A stretch of DNA of 64,000 nucleotides, taken from NCBI RefSeq assembly GCF_900312995.1, contig NZ_ONZI01000001.1, forward strand, positions 434,001 to 498,000, read 5' to 3'. Below are positions 1-9,126 of this stretch, one piece after another. The DNA comes from Kushneria phyllosphaerae. GTDB lineage: Bacteria; Pseudomonadota; Gammaproteobacteria; Pseudomonadales; Halomonadaceae. Every line of letters starts with the position of its first letter. Within the stretch, counting starts at the first letter, position 1. Below the pieces are notes generated by a model. That model saw only the letters and a list, made by a program, of their open reading frames with translations. It had not been told where the DNA came from and searched no databases. Position numbers and translations under genes: made by a program.

Positions 1-2248
1 CGTGGGTGGTGCCCAGCAGGTACTTGAGCATGTACTCGTGCCCCTTGCCGGAGCTGCCCAGAAGGTTCGAGCGCCACACGAACAGATTACGCGGGAAGTT
101 CTGCGGGTTGTCCGGGTCCTCGGCGGCAAAGCGCAGATCGCCGCTTTTGAGCTGGCTGATCACGTAGTCGTTGAGCGGTTGCCCGGCGGCCTCTGCAGCA
201 CCGGCCAGGTGCAGCGGATTGGTGTCCAGCTGTGGCGCAGACGGCAGCCAGCCCATGCGCTCGGCGCGCACGTTGAAATCAATCAGGCTGCCGGAGTACT
301 CCTCGCGCCGGGCCAGCGGCGAGAGCAGGTCCCTGATCTCGACCTTCTCAAAGCGCCACTGGCTTGAGTGGTTGTAGAAAAACGAGGTGCCGTTCATGTG
401 GCGCGGCGGGCGGTTCCAGTCCAGACCGAACGCCAGCGGTGTCCAGCCGGTCTGCGGGCGCAGCTTCTCTTGGCCCACGTAGTGCGCCCAGCCGCCGCCG
501 GTCTGACCGATACAGCCGCACAGGATCAGCATGTTGATCAGACCCCGGTACTGCATGTCCATGTGGTACCAGTGGTTGAGCCCGGCACCGACGATGATCA
601 TTGAGCGACCGCGGGTTTTATCCGCGTTGTCGGCAAACTCGCGCGCCAGTCGGGTGATCTGTGCTGCCGGCACGCCGGTGATCGCCTCCTGCCAGACCGG
701 AGTATAGGGGCGCATCTGATCCAGTGAAGTGGCGCCGTCGTCTTCGCCGGTCTCGCCATCGCTGAGGCTAAGGCCCTGGTCAATGCCGTAGTTGGCCACC
801 ATCAGATCAAATACCGTGACCGCCAGCACCTGGCGCCCGTCCGCCAGGGTCAGCTGTTTGGCCGGCAGATGGTGGTAAAGCACGTCGTTGCCATCGACGT
901 GGTTGAAGTAGTCATGGCGGATGTGGCCAAAGTAGGGGAAGCCGACCCGCACGACGCGATCATGGGCGGGGACCAGCGACAGGCGCAGGTGAATGTCATC
1001 GCCGTCCGCGTCACGCTGCTCCAGATTCCAGCGGCCCTGGCCCGCCTCTGCCTCACCCCAGCGAAAGCCGATCGAGCCACGCGGCACCACCAGCTGGTCG
1101 CGCGTCTCGTCCCAGGCGACCGTCTTCCATTCGGGATTGTTGTCCTGACCGAGTGCGGCATCAAAGTCGGCGGCGCGCAGCTGGCGGCCGGGCACGAAGC
1201 TGCCATCCTCGCGCGTTTCCAGTTCGACCAGCATCGGCATATCTGTATAGCGGCGCACGTAGTCGGTGAAGTACTCGCTTTGCCGGTCGAGGTAAAACTC
1301 CTTGAGGATGACGTGGCCCATCGCCATGCCCAGTGCCGAGTCGGTGCCCTGGGTGGGGCTGATCCACTCATCGCAGAGCTTGGCGACTTCGGCGTAGTCC
1401 GGCGTGATCGCGACCGTTTTGGTGCCCTTGTAGCGCACTTCGGTGAAAAAGTGCGCATCCGGCGTGCGCGTCTGCGGCACGTTGGAGCCCCAGGCGATGA
1501 TGTAGTTCGAGTTGTACCAGTCGGCGGATTCCGGCACGTCGGTCTGCTCGCCCCAGGTCTGGGGGCTGGCCGGCGGCAGGTCGCAGTACCAGTCGTAAAA
1601 CGACAGGCACACCCCGCCGATCAGCGACAGATACCGGGCGCCGGCGGCGTAGGAGACCATCGACATGGCCGGGATCGGGGAGAATCCGATGATACGGTCC
1701 GGCCCGTACTGTTTGGCGGTGTAGACGTTGGAGGCCGCCACCAGGGTTTCCATCTCCTGCCAGTCGGCGCGCACGAAGCCGCCCATGCCGCGGAGGGTCT
1801 TGTACTGCGCGGTCTTTTGCGGATCCTCCACGATCGAGGCCCAGGCATCGACCGGGTCCGGGTGCTGTTCGAGCGCCTCGCGCCACAGCCGGATCAGCGC
1901 CTTGCGTACCAGCGGATACTTGAGCCGGTTGGCGCTGTAGAGATACCAGGAGTAGCTCGCCCCGCGCGGGCAGCCCCGGGGTTCATGGTTGGGCAGGTCC
2001 GGGCGGGTACGCGGATAGTCGGTCTGCTGGGTCTCCCAGGTGACCAGCCCGTTTTTGACGTAGATCTTCCAGCTGCACGAGCCGGTGCAGTTCACCCCAT
2101 GGGTGGAGCGCACCACCTTGTCATGCTGCCAGCGGGCGCGATAGCCGTTCTCCCACTCGCGGCTCTCTTCGCGCACTTCGCCGTGGCCGCCCGCAAATGA
2201 GGTGCGGATCTTTTTCATGTACTGCAGTCGATCGAGAAAATAGCTCAT
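1..2248 (-). CDS. narG: Respiratory nitrate reductase alpha subunit, 3' end cut by the window edge
   Basis: This is the N-terminal 749 residues of the membrane-bound nitrate reductase catalytic subunit, which reduces nitrate to nitrite with quinol electrons passed through NarI and NarH. The minus frame is open from the ATG at 2248 to the window edge. The N-terminus MSYFLDRLQYMKK, the FS0 cluster ligands (HGVNCTGSC, then Cys in PRGCPRG) and the molybdopterin segment WGSNVPQTRTPDAHF, with the Mo-ligand Asp, are clearly NarG. The family length is about 1,250 residues, so roughly 500 lie outside. It starts 22 bp after narK and is presumably co-transcribed with it; narHJI would be expected beyond the left edge. 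Confidence 0.96.
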   Translation of the reverse strand, partial: MSYFLDRLQYMKKIRTSFAGGHGEVREESREWENGYRARWQHDKVVRSTHGVNCTGSCSWKIYVKNGLVTWETQQTDYPRTRPDLPNHEPRGCPRGASYSWYLYSANRLKYPLVRKALIRLWREALEQHPDPVDAWASIVEDPQKTAQYKTLRGMGGFVRADWQEMETLVAASNVYTAKQYGPDRIIGFSPIPAMSMVSYAAGARYLSLIGGVCLSFYDWYCDLPPASPQTWGEQTDVPESADWYNSNYIIAWGSNVPQTRTPDAHFFTEVRYKGTKTVAITPDYAEVAKLCDEWISPTQGTDSALGMAMGHVILKEFYLDRQSEYFTDYVRRYTDMPMLVELETREDGSFVPGRQLRAADFDAALGQDNNPEWKTVAWDETRDQLVVPRGSIGFRWGEAEAGQGRWNLEQRDADGDDIHLRLSLVPAHDRVVRVGFPYFGHIRHDYFNHVDGNDVLYHHLPAKQLTLADGRQVLAVTVFDLMVANYGIDQGLSLSDGETGEDDGATSLDQMRPYTPVWQEAITGVPAAQITRLAREFADNADKTRGRSMIIVGAGLNHWYHMDMQYRGLINMLILCGCIGQTGGGWAHYVGQEKLRPQTGWTPLAFGLDWNRPPRHMNGTSFFYNHSSQWRFEKVEIRDLLSPLARREEYSGSLIDFNVRAERMGWLPSAPQLDTNPLHLAGAAEAAGQPLNDYVISQLKSGDLRFAAEDPDNPQNFPRNLFVWRSNLLGSSGKGHEYMLKYLLGTTH

Positions 2249-2270
2249 GGGTCAGTCTCCTTGGGCGTGC

Positions 2271-4946
2271 CTAGCAGGGGGCCGGGGCGTTACGACGGGC
2301 GTAGTACCACCAGGTCAGCGCCATGCAGCTGAGATAGAAGAAAATAAAACCGTAAAGGGCCGGCGCCACGCTGCCGGACAGCGCCATCGCGGTGCCATAG
2401 GATTTGGGAATGAAGAAACCGCCGTAAGCAGCCATCGCCGAGATGAACCCCAGAACGGCGGCAGATTCGCGATTGGCCTCGGTGCGCACCTGCTCCAGGT
2501 GGTCATCACCCAGTGCCTGGCGACGCTGGTTGAAGAAGATGACCGGCACCATGCGATAGGTAGAGCCGTTGCCGATGCCAGTGGCGATGAACAGGATCAG
2601 AAACATCAGGAAAAAGCCCACGAAGCTGCCGCTCTGGCCCGGGTCTTGAGACAGGGAACCGCTGGGGAGAAAGAGCAGTACCCCCAAAACACCTGCCACC
2701 ATCAGAGCGAAGTTCCAGAGCGTGACTCGTGCCCCGCCCAGTCGGTCGGCCAGCCAGCCGCCCAGCGGTCGGGCGAGTGCGCCGACCAGCGGCCCCAGAA
2801 AGGCGTAGCGGGTCGGATCAACGTTGGGGAACTGCATGCCGGAGAGCAGCGGAAAGCCGGCGGCAAAGCCGATGAAGCTGCCAAAGGTGCCCAGATACAG
2901 CCAGCTCATCAGCCAGTTGTGTTGGCGCTTGAAGATCACCGCCTGATCGCGGAAGGAGGATTTGGCCGAGGCGATGTCATTCATGCCAAACCAGGCGGCC
3001 AGGGCGGCAATGACAATCAGTGGTACCCAGATGAAGGCAAGGTTTTGCAGCCAGACCGACTCGCCGGCATGCACGCCCTGAGTGACGGTCAGCGGGCCAC
3101 CGGCCATGGGGCTCAGCACGCTGCCGGCAATGACCAGCGGGCCGATCAGCTGCAGCGCCGAGACGCCCAGATTGCCAAGGCCCGCGTTGAGGCCCATGGC
3201 GGTGCCCTTTTGTGCCTGTGGATAGAAAAAGCTGATGTTGGCCATGCTGGAGGCGAAGTTGCCGCCGCCAAAGCCGCACAGCAGGGCCAGAATCAGCATC
3301 ACGCTGTAGGGCGTGTCGGGGTGCTGTACCGCCACGCCGATCCACAGACACGGCAGCAACAGCGAGGCGGTTGAAATCGCCGTCCAGCGCCGGCCGCCAA
3401 AAATCGGCACCATGAAGCTGTAGAAGATGCGAAGCGTGGCACCGGACAGGGACGGCAGCGCGGCCAGCCAGAAGAGCTGATTGGGGCTGTAGCCAAAACC
3501 GAGCTGTGGCAGGCGCACCACCAGGATGCTCCAGATCGACCACACCGCAAAGGCCAGCAGCAGGTTGGGAATCGAGATCCACAGGTTGCGCCGGGCAATG
3601 CGCGCTCCGGTGGTCTGCCAGAATGTGGCGTCTTCGGGGTGCCACTCGGTCAGCACCAGCGAACGGGGGGCGGCAAGCTCCGGCAGGTCCGTGCTGCGCG
3701 GGGCCTTGCCCCAGCTTTGGTTGTCGGCGCGGGTAATGGCGTAATGCATCCACGCAAGGGCGGCAATCACCACCACAAACAGCAGCATGAAGCAGCTCTG
3801 CCAGATGCCCGCCACATCGTTGAGCATGCCAAACGTCAGTGGCAGCAAAAAGCCGCCCAGCCCGCCGACCACGCCGCCGACCGCACCCACATGGTCGGGG
3901 TAGTAGACCGGGATGTGCTTGAACACCGCCGCCTTGCCCAGCGACATGAAAAAGCCCAGCACAAAGATCAGCACGATAAAAAGCGGCAGTGTGATGACCA
4001 GCGAGAAGCTGACCTCACCGCGCACGCCCTCGATCATGAATCGGCTTGGCGGATAGCTCAGCACCAGCAGACACAGCGCCGAGATGCCCAGTGTCCAGTA
4101 CATGACCCGTCGGGCACCGATGCGGTCTGAAAGTACGCCGCCCAGAATGCGAAACAGCGAGGCCGGCACCGAATAGAGCGCCGCCACCATGCCGGCGGCA
4201 GCAATGCCCAGCCCGTAGACCTCCATCAGATAGTGGGGCAGCCACAGGGCGAGTGCCACGAAGCCGCCAAAGACAAAGAAGTAATACAGCGAGAAGCGCC
4301 AGACCCGCAGCTCGGAAAGCGGCGCCAGCTGCACCTTTAGAGGCACCGGCGCCCGACGCTCGGCATGGGCCGGATCCTCTTTCGCCAGCACCCAGAACGC
4401 GATACCGGCCAGCGCCAGCACGGTGGCATAGACCAGCGCCGTGCCCTGCCACCCCATCGCCAGCAGCAGGAAGGGGGCAGCGAAGTTGGTGATGGCGGCG
4501 CCCACGTTGCCGGCACCAAAAATGCCCAGTGCCGTGCCCTGTTGGCCGGCGCCATACCAGGTCGAGGTGTAGGCCACCCCGACGATGAATCCGCCCCCGG
4601 CCAGCCCCACGCCGAGGGCGGCCAGCAGCAGCATGGCGTAGCTTGTCGCGAAGGTGAGCAGATAAACGCAGGCCGCGCTGACCAGCATCAACAGGCTAAA
4701 GACCCGACGTCCGCCGAAGCGGTCGGTCCAGAGACCCAGCAACAGCCGGCTGACGGAGCCCGTGAGTACGGGCGTTGCCATCAAGAGCCCGAGCTGGGTA
4801 TCGGACAGGCCAAATTCCTGCTTGAGGCGGACCCCGATGATCGAAAAGATCGTCCAGACCGCAAAGCACAGCGTGAAGGCCAGCGTCGAGAGACCCAGCG
4901 CACGCCGCTGCTGTGATTGTGGTGGGGATGCGGTGTCTGCGCTCAT
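2271..4946 (-). CDS. narK: Fused NarK1-NarK2 nitrate/nitrite transporter (two MFS units)
   Basis: This 891-residue inner-membrane protein carries two complete major facilitator units in tandem, roughly residues 15-425 and 455-885, joined by a short hydrophilic linker. Each half has its own nitrate signature: a glycine-rich segment GGGFIVGVAYTSTWYGAG with GIFGAGNVGAA in the first half, and GFGGGNFASSMANISFF with GLNAGLGNLG in the second. Each also has a loop GRR motif. In known fusions (Paracoccus type) one half is a nitrate/proton symporter and the other a nitrate/nitrite exchanger. The ATG at 4946 has a GAGGG ribosome site. It lies immediately upstream of narG in the same direction, so it probably leads a narK-narGHJI operon controlled by the FNR-type box at 5012. 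Confidence 0.95.
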   Translation of the reverse strand: MSADTASPPQSQQRRALGLSTLAFTLCFAVWTIFSIIGVRLKQEFGLSDTQLGLLMATPVLTGSVSRLLLGLWTDRFGGRRVFSLLMLVSAACVYLLTFATSYAMLLLAALGVGLAGGGFIVGVAYTSTWYGAGQQGTALGIFGAGNVGAAITNFAAPFLLLAMGWQGTALVYATVLALAGIAFWVLAKEDPAHAERRAPVPLKVQLAPLSELRVWRFSLYYFFVFGGFVALALWLPHYLMEVYGLGIAAAGMVAALYSVPASLFRILGGVLSDRIGARRVMYWTLGISALCLLVLSYPPSRFMIEGVRGEVSFSLVITLPLFIVLIFVLGFFMSLGKAAVFKHIPVYYPDHVGAVGGVVGGLGGFLLPLTFGMLNDVAGIWQSCFMLLFVVVIAALAWMHYAITRADNQSWGKAPRSTDLPELAAPRSLVLTEWHPEDATFWQTTGARIARRNLWISIPNLLLAFAVWSIWSILVVRLPQLGFGYSPNQLFWLAALPSLSGATLRIFYSFMVPIFGGRRWTAISTASLLLPCLWIGVAVQHPDTPYSVMLILALLCGFGGGNFASSMANISFFYPQAQKGTAMGLNAGLGNLGVSALQLIGPLVIAGSVLSPMAGGPLTVTQGVHAGESVWLQNLAFIWVPLIVIAALAAWFGMNDIASAKSSFRDQAVIFKRQHNWLMSWLYLGTFGSFIGFAAGFPLLSGMQFPNVDPTRYAFLGPLVGALARPLGGWLADRLGGARVTLWNFALMVAGVLGVLLFLPSGSLSQDPGQSGSFVGFFLMFLILFIATGIGNGSTYRMVPVIFFNQRRQALGDDHLEQVRTEANRESAAVLGFISAMAAYGGFFIPKSYGTAMALSGSVAPALYGFIFFYLSCMALTWWYYARRNAPAPC

Positions 4947-5011
4947 GATGGTGCCCTCGTAGCCGGGATGATGGCGTCAGGACTACTGTGCGCGAGATGG
5001 CGTGAGCGCTT

Positions 5012-5025
5012 TTGACCGTCGTCAA
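5012..5025. promoter_or_regulatory. CRP/FNR-family (Anr/Dnr-type) box in the narK promoter
   Basis: TTGAC-N4-GTCAA is a perfect inverted repeat that extends to seven-base arms at 5010-5027. It matches the FNR/Anr/Dnr layout TTGAT-N4-ATCAA with C/G at the fifth arm position. It sits 66-79 bp upstream of the narK start, which would place it near -41.5 if transcription starts around 4977. Anaerobic or NO-responsive activation of narK-narG is inferred. It is also about 145 bp from the narX start. Confidence 0.7.
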
Positions 5026-5129
5026 AATAGACTGGCTAAAAATAGCGTTAAATCAGCGTGTTATCTCATTGGCGATAGCGAGCGTCGCGCCCGTAGATCG
5101 CTGAAAGCAAAGCCCTTTATGGGGTTGAT

Positions 5130-5145
5130 TACCTCCTTGGAGGTA
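5130..5145. promoter_or_regulatory. 7-2-7 NarL/NarP-type inverted heptamer site
   Basis: TACCTCC-TT-GGAGGTA is a perfect inverted repeat of two heptamers separated by two bases. That is the arrangement preferred by NarL and NarP (heptamer consensus TACYYMT); each arm differs only at the last position. It lies 24 bp upstream of the narX ATG, so it may autoregulate narXL by blocking or modulating its promoter, or act on narK from a distance. Its presence beside genes for its own cognate regulator supports the call. Confidence 0.6.
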
Positions 5146-5168
5146 GCTGGCCCACGCAGGAGGACACC

Positions 5169-6885
5169 ATGGGGGTAGTCAAACGCTTTGTGCCCTCGCA
5201 CTACGCGCTCTCCCTGACGCTTGCCCTGATTCTTTCGGGAGTGTCCCTGCTGGCGCTGGGGGGGCATGTTGGCCAGCGGCTGGCTGGCCGATACTGCCCG
5301 GCTGGATGCCCGGGTGATCAATCAGGCCGGCTCGCTGCGCATGCAGACCTGGCGGCTGGCAGCGCAGGCGCCCACTGCGGATGCCGAGCGTTGGCAGGGG
5401 TTGCTGAAGGGGGTGGATGACACCTGGCAACGTCTGGCGACAGCGGTGGCCCTTGAGTATGAGCCAGACGTTGTGGCGCAGCTGGCGGACGTACGTCTTG
5501 AGTGGCGTGAGGCGCTGCGCCCGGACATGCGTACCCCTGCGCAGGCGGTGAGCGTGGAGCCCCGGCGCATCGTTGATCATGTCCGTGCGCTGGATAACCT
5601 GACCGAGGCACTTCAGACACTGGCCGAGGCGCGCATCAGCCGGCTTCGCACCCTGCAGGTGGTATTGCTGTTGCTCACCCTGCCGCTGATCGCCTGGGGC
5701 GCATATCAGCTTCATTGTCACGTGCGTCGCCCGCTGGGGCGGCTTTTGAACGTGATCGAGGCCCTGCGCGCCGGTGAACTCAAGGCGCGCAGTGGCTACT
5801 GGCGCAACGACGAAATCGGGCTGCTGGCGGCCACTATCGATGACATGGCCGGTCAGCTCGACGCGTTTTGTCAGCATCTCAACGATCAGGTCGAAGAGCG
5901 CGGTCATCGACTGGAGCAGAGTCATCTGGCGCTGACGCTTCTATACGACAACGCGCGCTATCTGGCCACGACGCCACCCGAGGCGATCGACCCCGAACAG
6001 GCGCTGCGCCCCTTCGGGACGCTGATGGCCCCGGCCGAACTGAGGCTGGTCTCTCCCGGGGATCACAGTGACGATAACGCCTACTGCATTCTCCTCAAGG
6101 GCGATGCACAGACGCCTCTGATATTGACGGCTCGCCTGCCTGGCGGGGCGCCGTTGCCGGTCTGGAAGTGTCGACTCTGCGAGACGCTGGCCGACCAGCT
6201 GGGGGCGGCGCTGGCCCTGCGCGCTCAGGGGCGGCAAAAGCGGCGACTGGCGCTGATGGACGAGCGCGCCGTGATCGCCCGTGAACTGCATGATTCGCTG
6301 GCACAGTCGCTGAGCTATCTCAATATTCAGGCCCTGCGGCTGGCCCGTGCGCTGCCGGAGACGACCGACCGTGAGGCCTTTACTGTTGTCGGCGAGCTGC
6401 GTGACGGCATCAATCACGCCTATCGCCAGCTGCGCGAGCTGCTGGTCACCTTTCGTCTGCGCCTGACCGAGGACGGCATCAACGCGGCGGTACAGGCCAC
6501 GGTGGCCGAGTTTGCCGAGCGGGGTGGGCTCGACATCGATATGAGGCTCTCCCTTGCCGATGACGTCCTCTCCCCGGATCAGGAGCTGCATCTGGTCCAG
6601 ATTCTGCGGGAGGCGCTGGCCAACGTGGTCCAGCATGCCCGAGCGGAAAGGGTCGCGGTGACCCTGACCGACCAGGCCGGTAGCATTGAACTGATCGTTG
6701 AGGATGACGGCGTGGGCCTGCCCGATCAGGTTGAGCGTCTGCATCACTACGGCACCATCATCATGGAAGAGCGCGCCCGCAGCCTGGGTACGGTCCTGAC
6801 GCTTGTACGGCGACAGGCGGGCGGCACGCGGGTCGCGCTGAACTTCATCAACGATCCCCACATTCCGGGAGATATCACGGCATGA
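5169..6885 (+). CDS. narX: Nitrate/nitrite sensor histidine kinase NarX, frameshifted near its N-terminus
   Basis: The membrane sensor of the NarX-NarL two-component system. The N-terminal membrane helix (MGVVKRFVPSHYALSLTLAL...) is encoded from the ATG at 5169, which has an AGGAGG ribosome site. The rest, starting LASGWLADTARLDARVINQ, is in the next frame. Removing one G from the G7 run at 5258-5264 joins them into about 571 residues, close to the usual 598. Visible parts are the periplasmic P-box (INQAGSLRMQTWRLA), a second membrane helix near 5660-5710, HAMP, a cysteine-containing central module, the H-box RELHDSLAQSLSYLNIQAL and a HATPase domain with DDGVGLP. Without the join, translation from the ATG at 5266 would give a 539-residue protein lacking the first membrane helix. 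It overlaps narL by ATGA. Confidence 0.88.
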
Positions 6886-7550
6886 GCCCTCACGACATGA
6901 ACCACCAGGCGCCGCCACGCGGCGTACTGGTTGTGGATGATCACCCGCTCTTTCGACGCGGCGTGCAGCAGCTGCTGGCCATGAGCACCTCGCTGACGCT
7001 GGCAGGTGAAGCCGACAGCGGCGCCCGGGCTCTTGAGGCCTGTACCCGGCTGACGCCGGATTTGATCCTTCTGGACATGAAGATGGCGGGCATGGACGGC
7101 ATCGAGACGCTGACCCGGCTGCGTGAAGCAGGCGTGGCCGTGCCGATTGTGATGCTCACCGTCTCTGAAGAGCAGGACGACGTGCTCGCCGCGATTCGCG
7201 CCGGGGCCAGCGGCTATCTGCTCAAGGACACCGATCCCGAGGCGCTGTTAACGGCCATTGAGGCACTCGATGAGCAGGGCGATGCCTTTGATCCGCGCCT
7301 CATGGGCCTTTTGACCCGGGCACTGCGTGAACCCGCGCCCGGTCCCGAGGCGCTGGTGGCCCGGCTGACCCGACGTGAACGCGACATTCTGCGTCTGATC
7401 GCCCAGAGTCAGTCGAACAAGGAGGTCGGCCGGCGCCTCGACATCAGCGAAGGGACGGTCAAGGTCCACGTACGGCATCTTTTAAAAAAGATGGGCATGC
7501 GCACCCGTACCGAAGCGGCAGTCTGGGCCGCCCGGGAAGGATGGAAATAA
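6882..7550 (+). CDS. narL: Nitrate/nitrite response regulator NarL
   Basis: This 222-residue response regulator has a receiver domain (residues about 14-130: acidic pair DDHP, phosphoacceptor Asp in LLDMKMAGMDG, Thr in MLTVSEEQ, Lys in YLLKDTD) and a LuxR-type helix-turn-helix (LTRRERDILRLIAQSQSNKE to VKVHVRHLLKKMG) at about 158-215. The receiver and HTH match NarL. Its start overlaps the narX stop (ATGA), so the two are translationally coupled. The 7-2-7 palindrome at 5130 is a likely target. It should control the adjacent narK-narG genes in response to nitrate. Confidence 0.93.
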   Translation: MSPHDMNHQAPPRGVLVVDDHPLFRRGVQQLLAMSTSLTLAGEADSGARALEACTRLTPDLILLDMKMAGMDGIETLTRLREAGVAVPIVMLTVSEEQDDVLAAIRAGASGYLLKDTDPEALLTAIEALDEQGDAFDPRLMGLLTRALREPAPGPEALVARLTRRERDILRLIAQSQSNKEVGRRLDISEGTVKVHVRHLLKKMGMRTRTEAAVWAAREGWK

Positions 7551-7622
7551 GCAGGGGGGCTGGTCAGCCTTGGCACACCCGGCTAGGCTTTCTGGCCCTA
7601 TCGTATGACTGGAGCGCTTTTC

Positions 7623-8189
7623 ATGCTGAAACCGTTATTGCGCGGGTGCCTGCTGGCGCTACCGCTTTGCTCGCCTCTGGCACTGGCCGATGCCGACCAC
7701 CCGCATGTCGAAATCCGGACCACCCAGGGCAGTATCGAGCTGGAACTCGACGCCACGGCGGCGCCCCATACGGTGGACAACTTCCTGAGCTATACCAGGG
7801 AAAATTTCTATCAGGGGACCGTGTTCCACCGTGTCATTGACGGGTTCATGATTCAGGGCGGCGGGATGACGGCCGACATGACGACCAAAAAGACCCATGA
7901 CCCCATCGCGCTGGAAGAAAGCGGGCTCAAGAATACCCGCGGCACCATTGCCATGGCGCGCACCGGCCAGCCGGATTCGGCCACCAGCCAGTTTTTCATC
8001 AATCTGGTCGACAACCAGGCGCTCGACTACCGCAACCTTTACGAGCCCGGCTACACCGTCTTTGGTCACGTGGTGTCCGGCATGGACGTGGTCGACGCCA
8101 TTGCCGGCGCGCCGACCGGCCGTCGCGGCCCTTACGCCGATGTGCCCAGCAAGCCGATCACCATCCTGTCGGTCGAACGGGTGGATTGA
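7623..8189 (+). CDS. ppiA: Periplasmic cyclophilin-type peptidyl-prolyl isomerase
   Basis: A 188-residue cyclophilin that speeds cis-trans isomerisation of X-Pro bonds in periplasmic proteins. MLKPLLRGCLLALPLCSPLALA is a signal peptide with probable cleavage after ALA. The catalytic Arg and hydrophobic pocket are in FHRVIDGFMIQGGG, with SATSQFFINLVDN and YTVFGHVVSGMDVVD completing the fold. I chose the ATG at 7623 because a TGGAGC ribosome site precedes it and it begins the signal peptide; an in-frame ATG at 7605 lacks one. It is monocistronic, closed by the hairpin at 8209. Overall it is closest to the PpiA/PpiB group; the signal peptide favours PpiA. Confidence 0.9.
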   Translation: MLKPLLRGCLLALPLCSPLALADADHPHVEIRTTQGSIELELDATAAPHTVDNFLSYTRENFYQGTVFHRVIDGFMIQGGGMTADMTTKKTHDPIALEESGLKNTRGTIAMARTGQPDSATSQFFINLVDNQALDYRNLYEPGYTVFGHVVSGMDVVDAIAGAPTGRRGPYADVPSKPITILSVERVD

Positions 8190-8208
8190 TTCTTCCCTGA
8201 CATGATGG

Positions 8209-8244
8209 CCCCGAACGCCTGCACCGGCCTTCGGGGCTTTTTTG
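8209..8244 (+). terminator. Rho-independent terminator after ppiA
   Basis: The arms GCCCCGAA and TTCGGGGC form a perfect 8-bp stem around a 14-base loop, followed directly by six T. It lies 20 bp past the ppiA stop codon. Confidence 0.88.
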
Positions 8245-8322
8245 TGGCTTGCCACAAGGGCGTGTACGCCGTGCGCCCCGAAGCTGCGATGATGATCCTT
8301 CGGACCATCACGAGGGCGAGAT

Positions 8323-9090
8323 ATGAGACTTCAGGGACAGCGGGCCGTGGTGACCGGTGCCGCCAGCGGCATTGGGCTGGCCACGGCGGAGTGTTTTCTC
8401 ACCGAAGGGGCAAGCGTAGCGCTGCTGGATCAGGACGATGCGGCGCTGACCCGGACAGGCGATCGGCTGGCGCGAACGTATCCCGGCAGGGTACACGTCG
8501 AGATGGTTGATGTGGCCGATAATGATGCTGTCAGGACGGCCATGGCCGGTGTACTCGACGCGCTGGGTGGGGTCGATATTTTGATCAACGCCGCCGGGGT
8601 CAACGTCTTTGCCGACCCACTAGTGGTCAATGCCGAGCTCTGGCAGCGCTGCATGTCGATCAATCTGGAAGGCGCCTGGCACTGCATTCAGGCGCTCCTG
8701 CCGTCGATGCTTTCGCAGTCGCGGGGGCATGTGGTCAATATTGCCTCGGTTCATGGGCATCGGATCATTCCGGGCGCCTTTCCCTACCCGGTGGCCAAGC
8801 ATGGCCTGATCGGGCTGACCCGTTCGCTGGGGATTGAATATGCGGCCCGGGGCATTCGGATCAATTCGATCTCGCCGGGGCTGATCAGAACGCCATCGGC
8901 GCAGGCCTGGCTTGATGGATTGAGCGAGGCAGAGCGTCAGCAACAGATGGAACTGCTGCCCTGTAAACGCTTTGGTGAGGCAAGCGAAGTGGCCGCGACG
9001 GCGCTGTTTCTGGCTGGTGACGAGGCGCGCTTTATCAATGCCACCGACATCCTCATCGACGGCGGGCGCAGTCAGGTCTATCACCTGTAG
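8323..9090 (+). CDS. Short-chain dehydrogenase/reductase
   Basis: A 255-residue classical SDR. The Rossmann cofactor motif is TGAASGIG (residues about 11-18), followed by NAAGV, the catalytic Ser in NIASVHGH and Tyr/Lys in YPVAKHG, then a C-terminal IDGGRSQV. An Asp at the end of the second beta strand (LLDQDD) suggests NAD(H) preference. The GAGGGCGAG segment before ATG 8323 serves as ribosome site. It is flanked by ppiA and, convergently, hmp, so context does not reveal the substrate. Resemblance is to sugar or hydroxy-acid dehydrogenases of the 3-hydroxybutyrate dehydrogenase-like group, but I cannot assign one. Confidence 0.88.
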   Translation: MRLQGQRAVVTGAASGIGLATAECFLTEGASVALLDQDDAALTRTGDRLARTYPGRVHVEMVDVADNDAVRTAMAGVLDALGGVDILINAAGVNVFADPLVVNAELWQRCMSINLEGAWHCIQALLPSMLSQSRGHVVNIASVHGHRIIPGAFPYPVAKHGLIGLTRSLGIEYAARGIRINSISPGLIRTPSAQAWLDGLSEAERQQQMELLPCKRFGEASEVAATALFLAGDEARFINATDILIDGGRSQVYHL

Positions 9091-9126
9091 GCCGCGCCTG
9101 ACGTTAATCGATTCTCCCTGGAACGA

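Noticed and set aside
869..3374. Long plus-strand open frames (up to 443 codons) opposite narG and narK
   Set aside because: They are antisense shadows of strongly conserved genes in GC-rich DNA, with no recognisable domains or ribosome sites. A similar long frame opposite the amidase (51235-52404) is rejected for the same reason.
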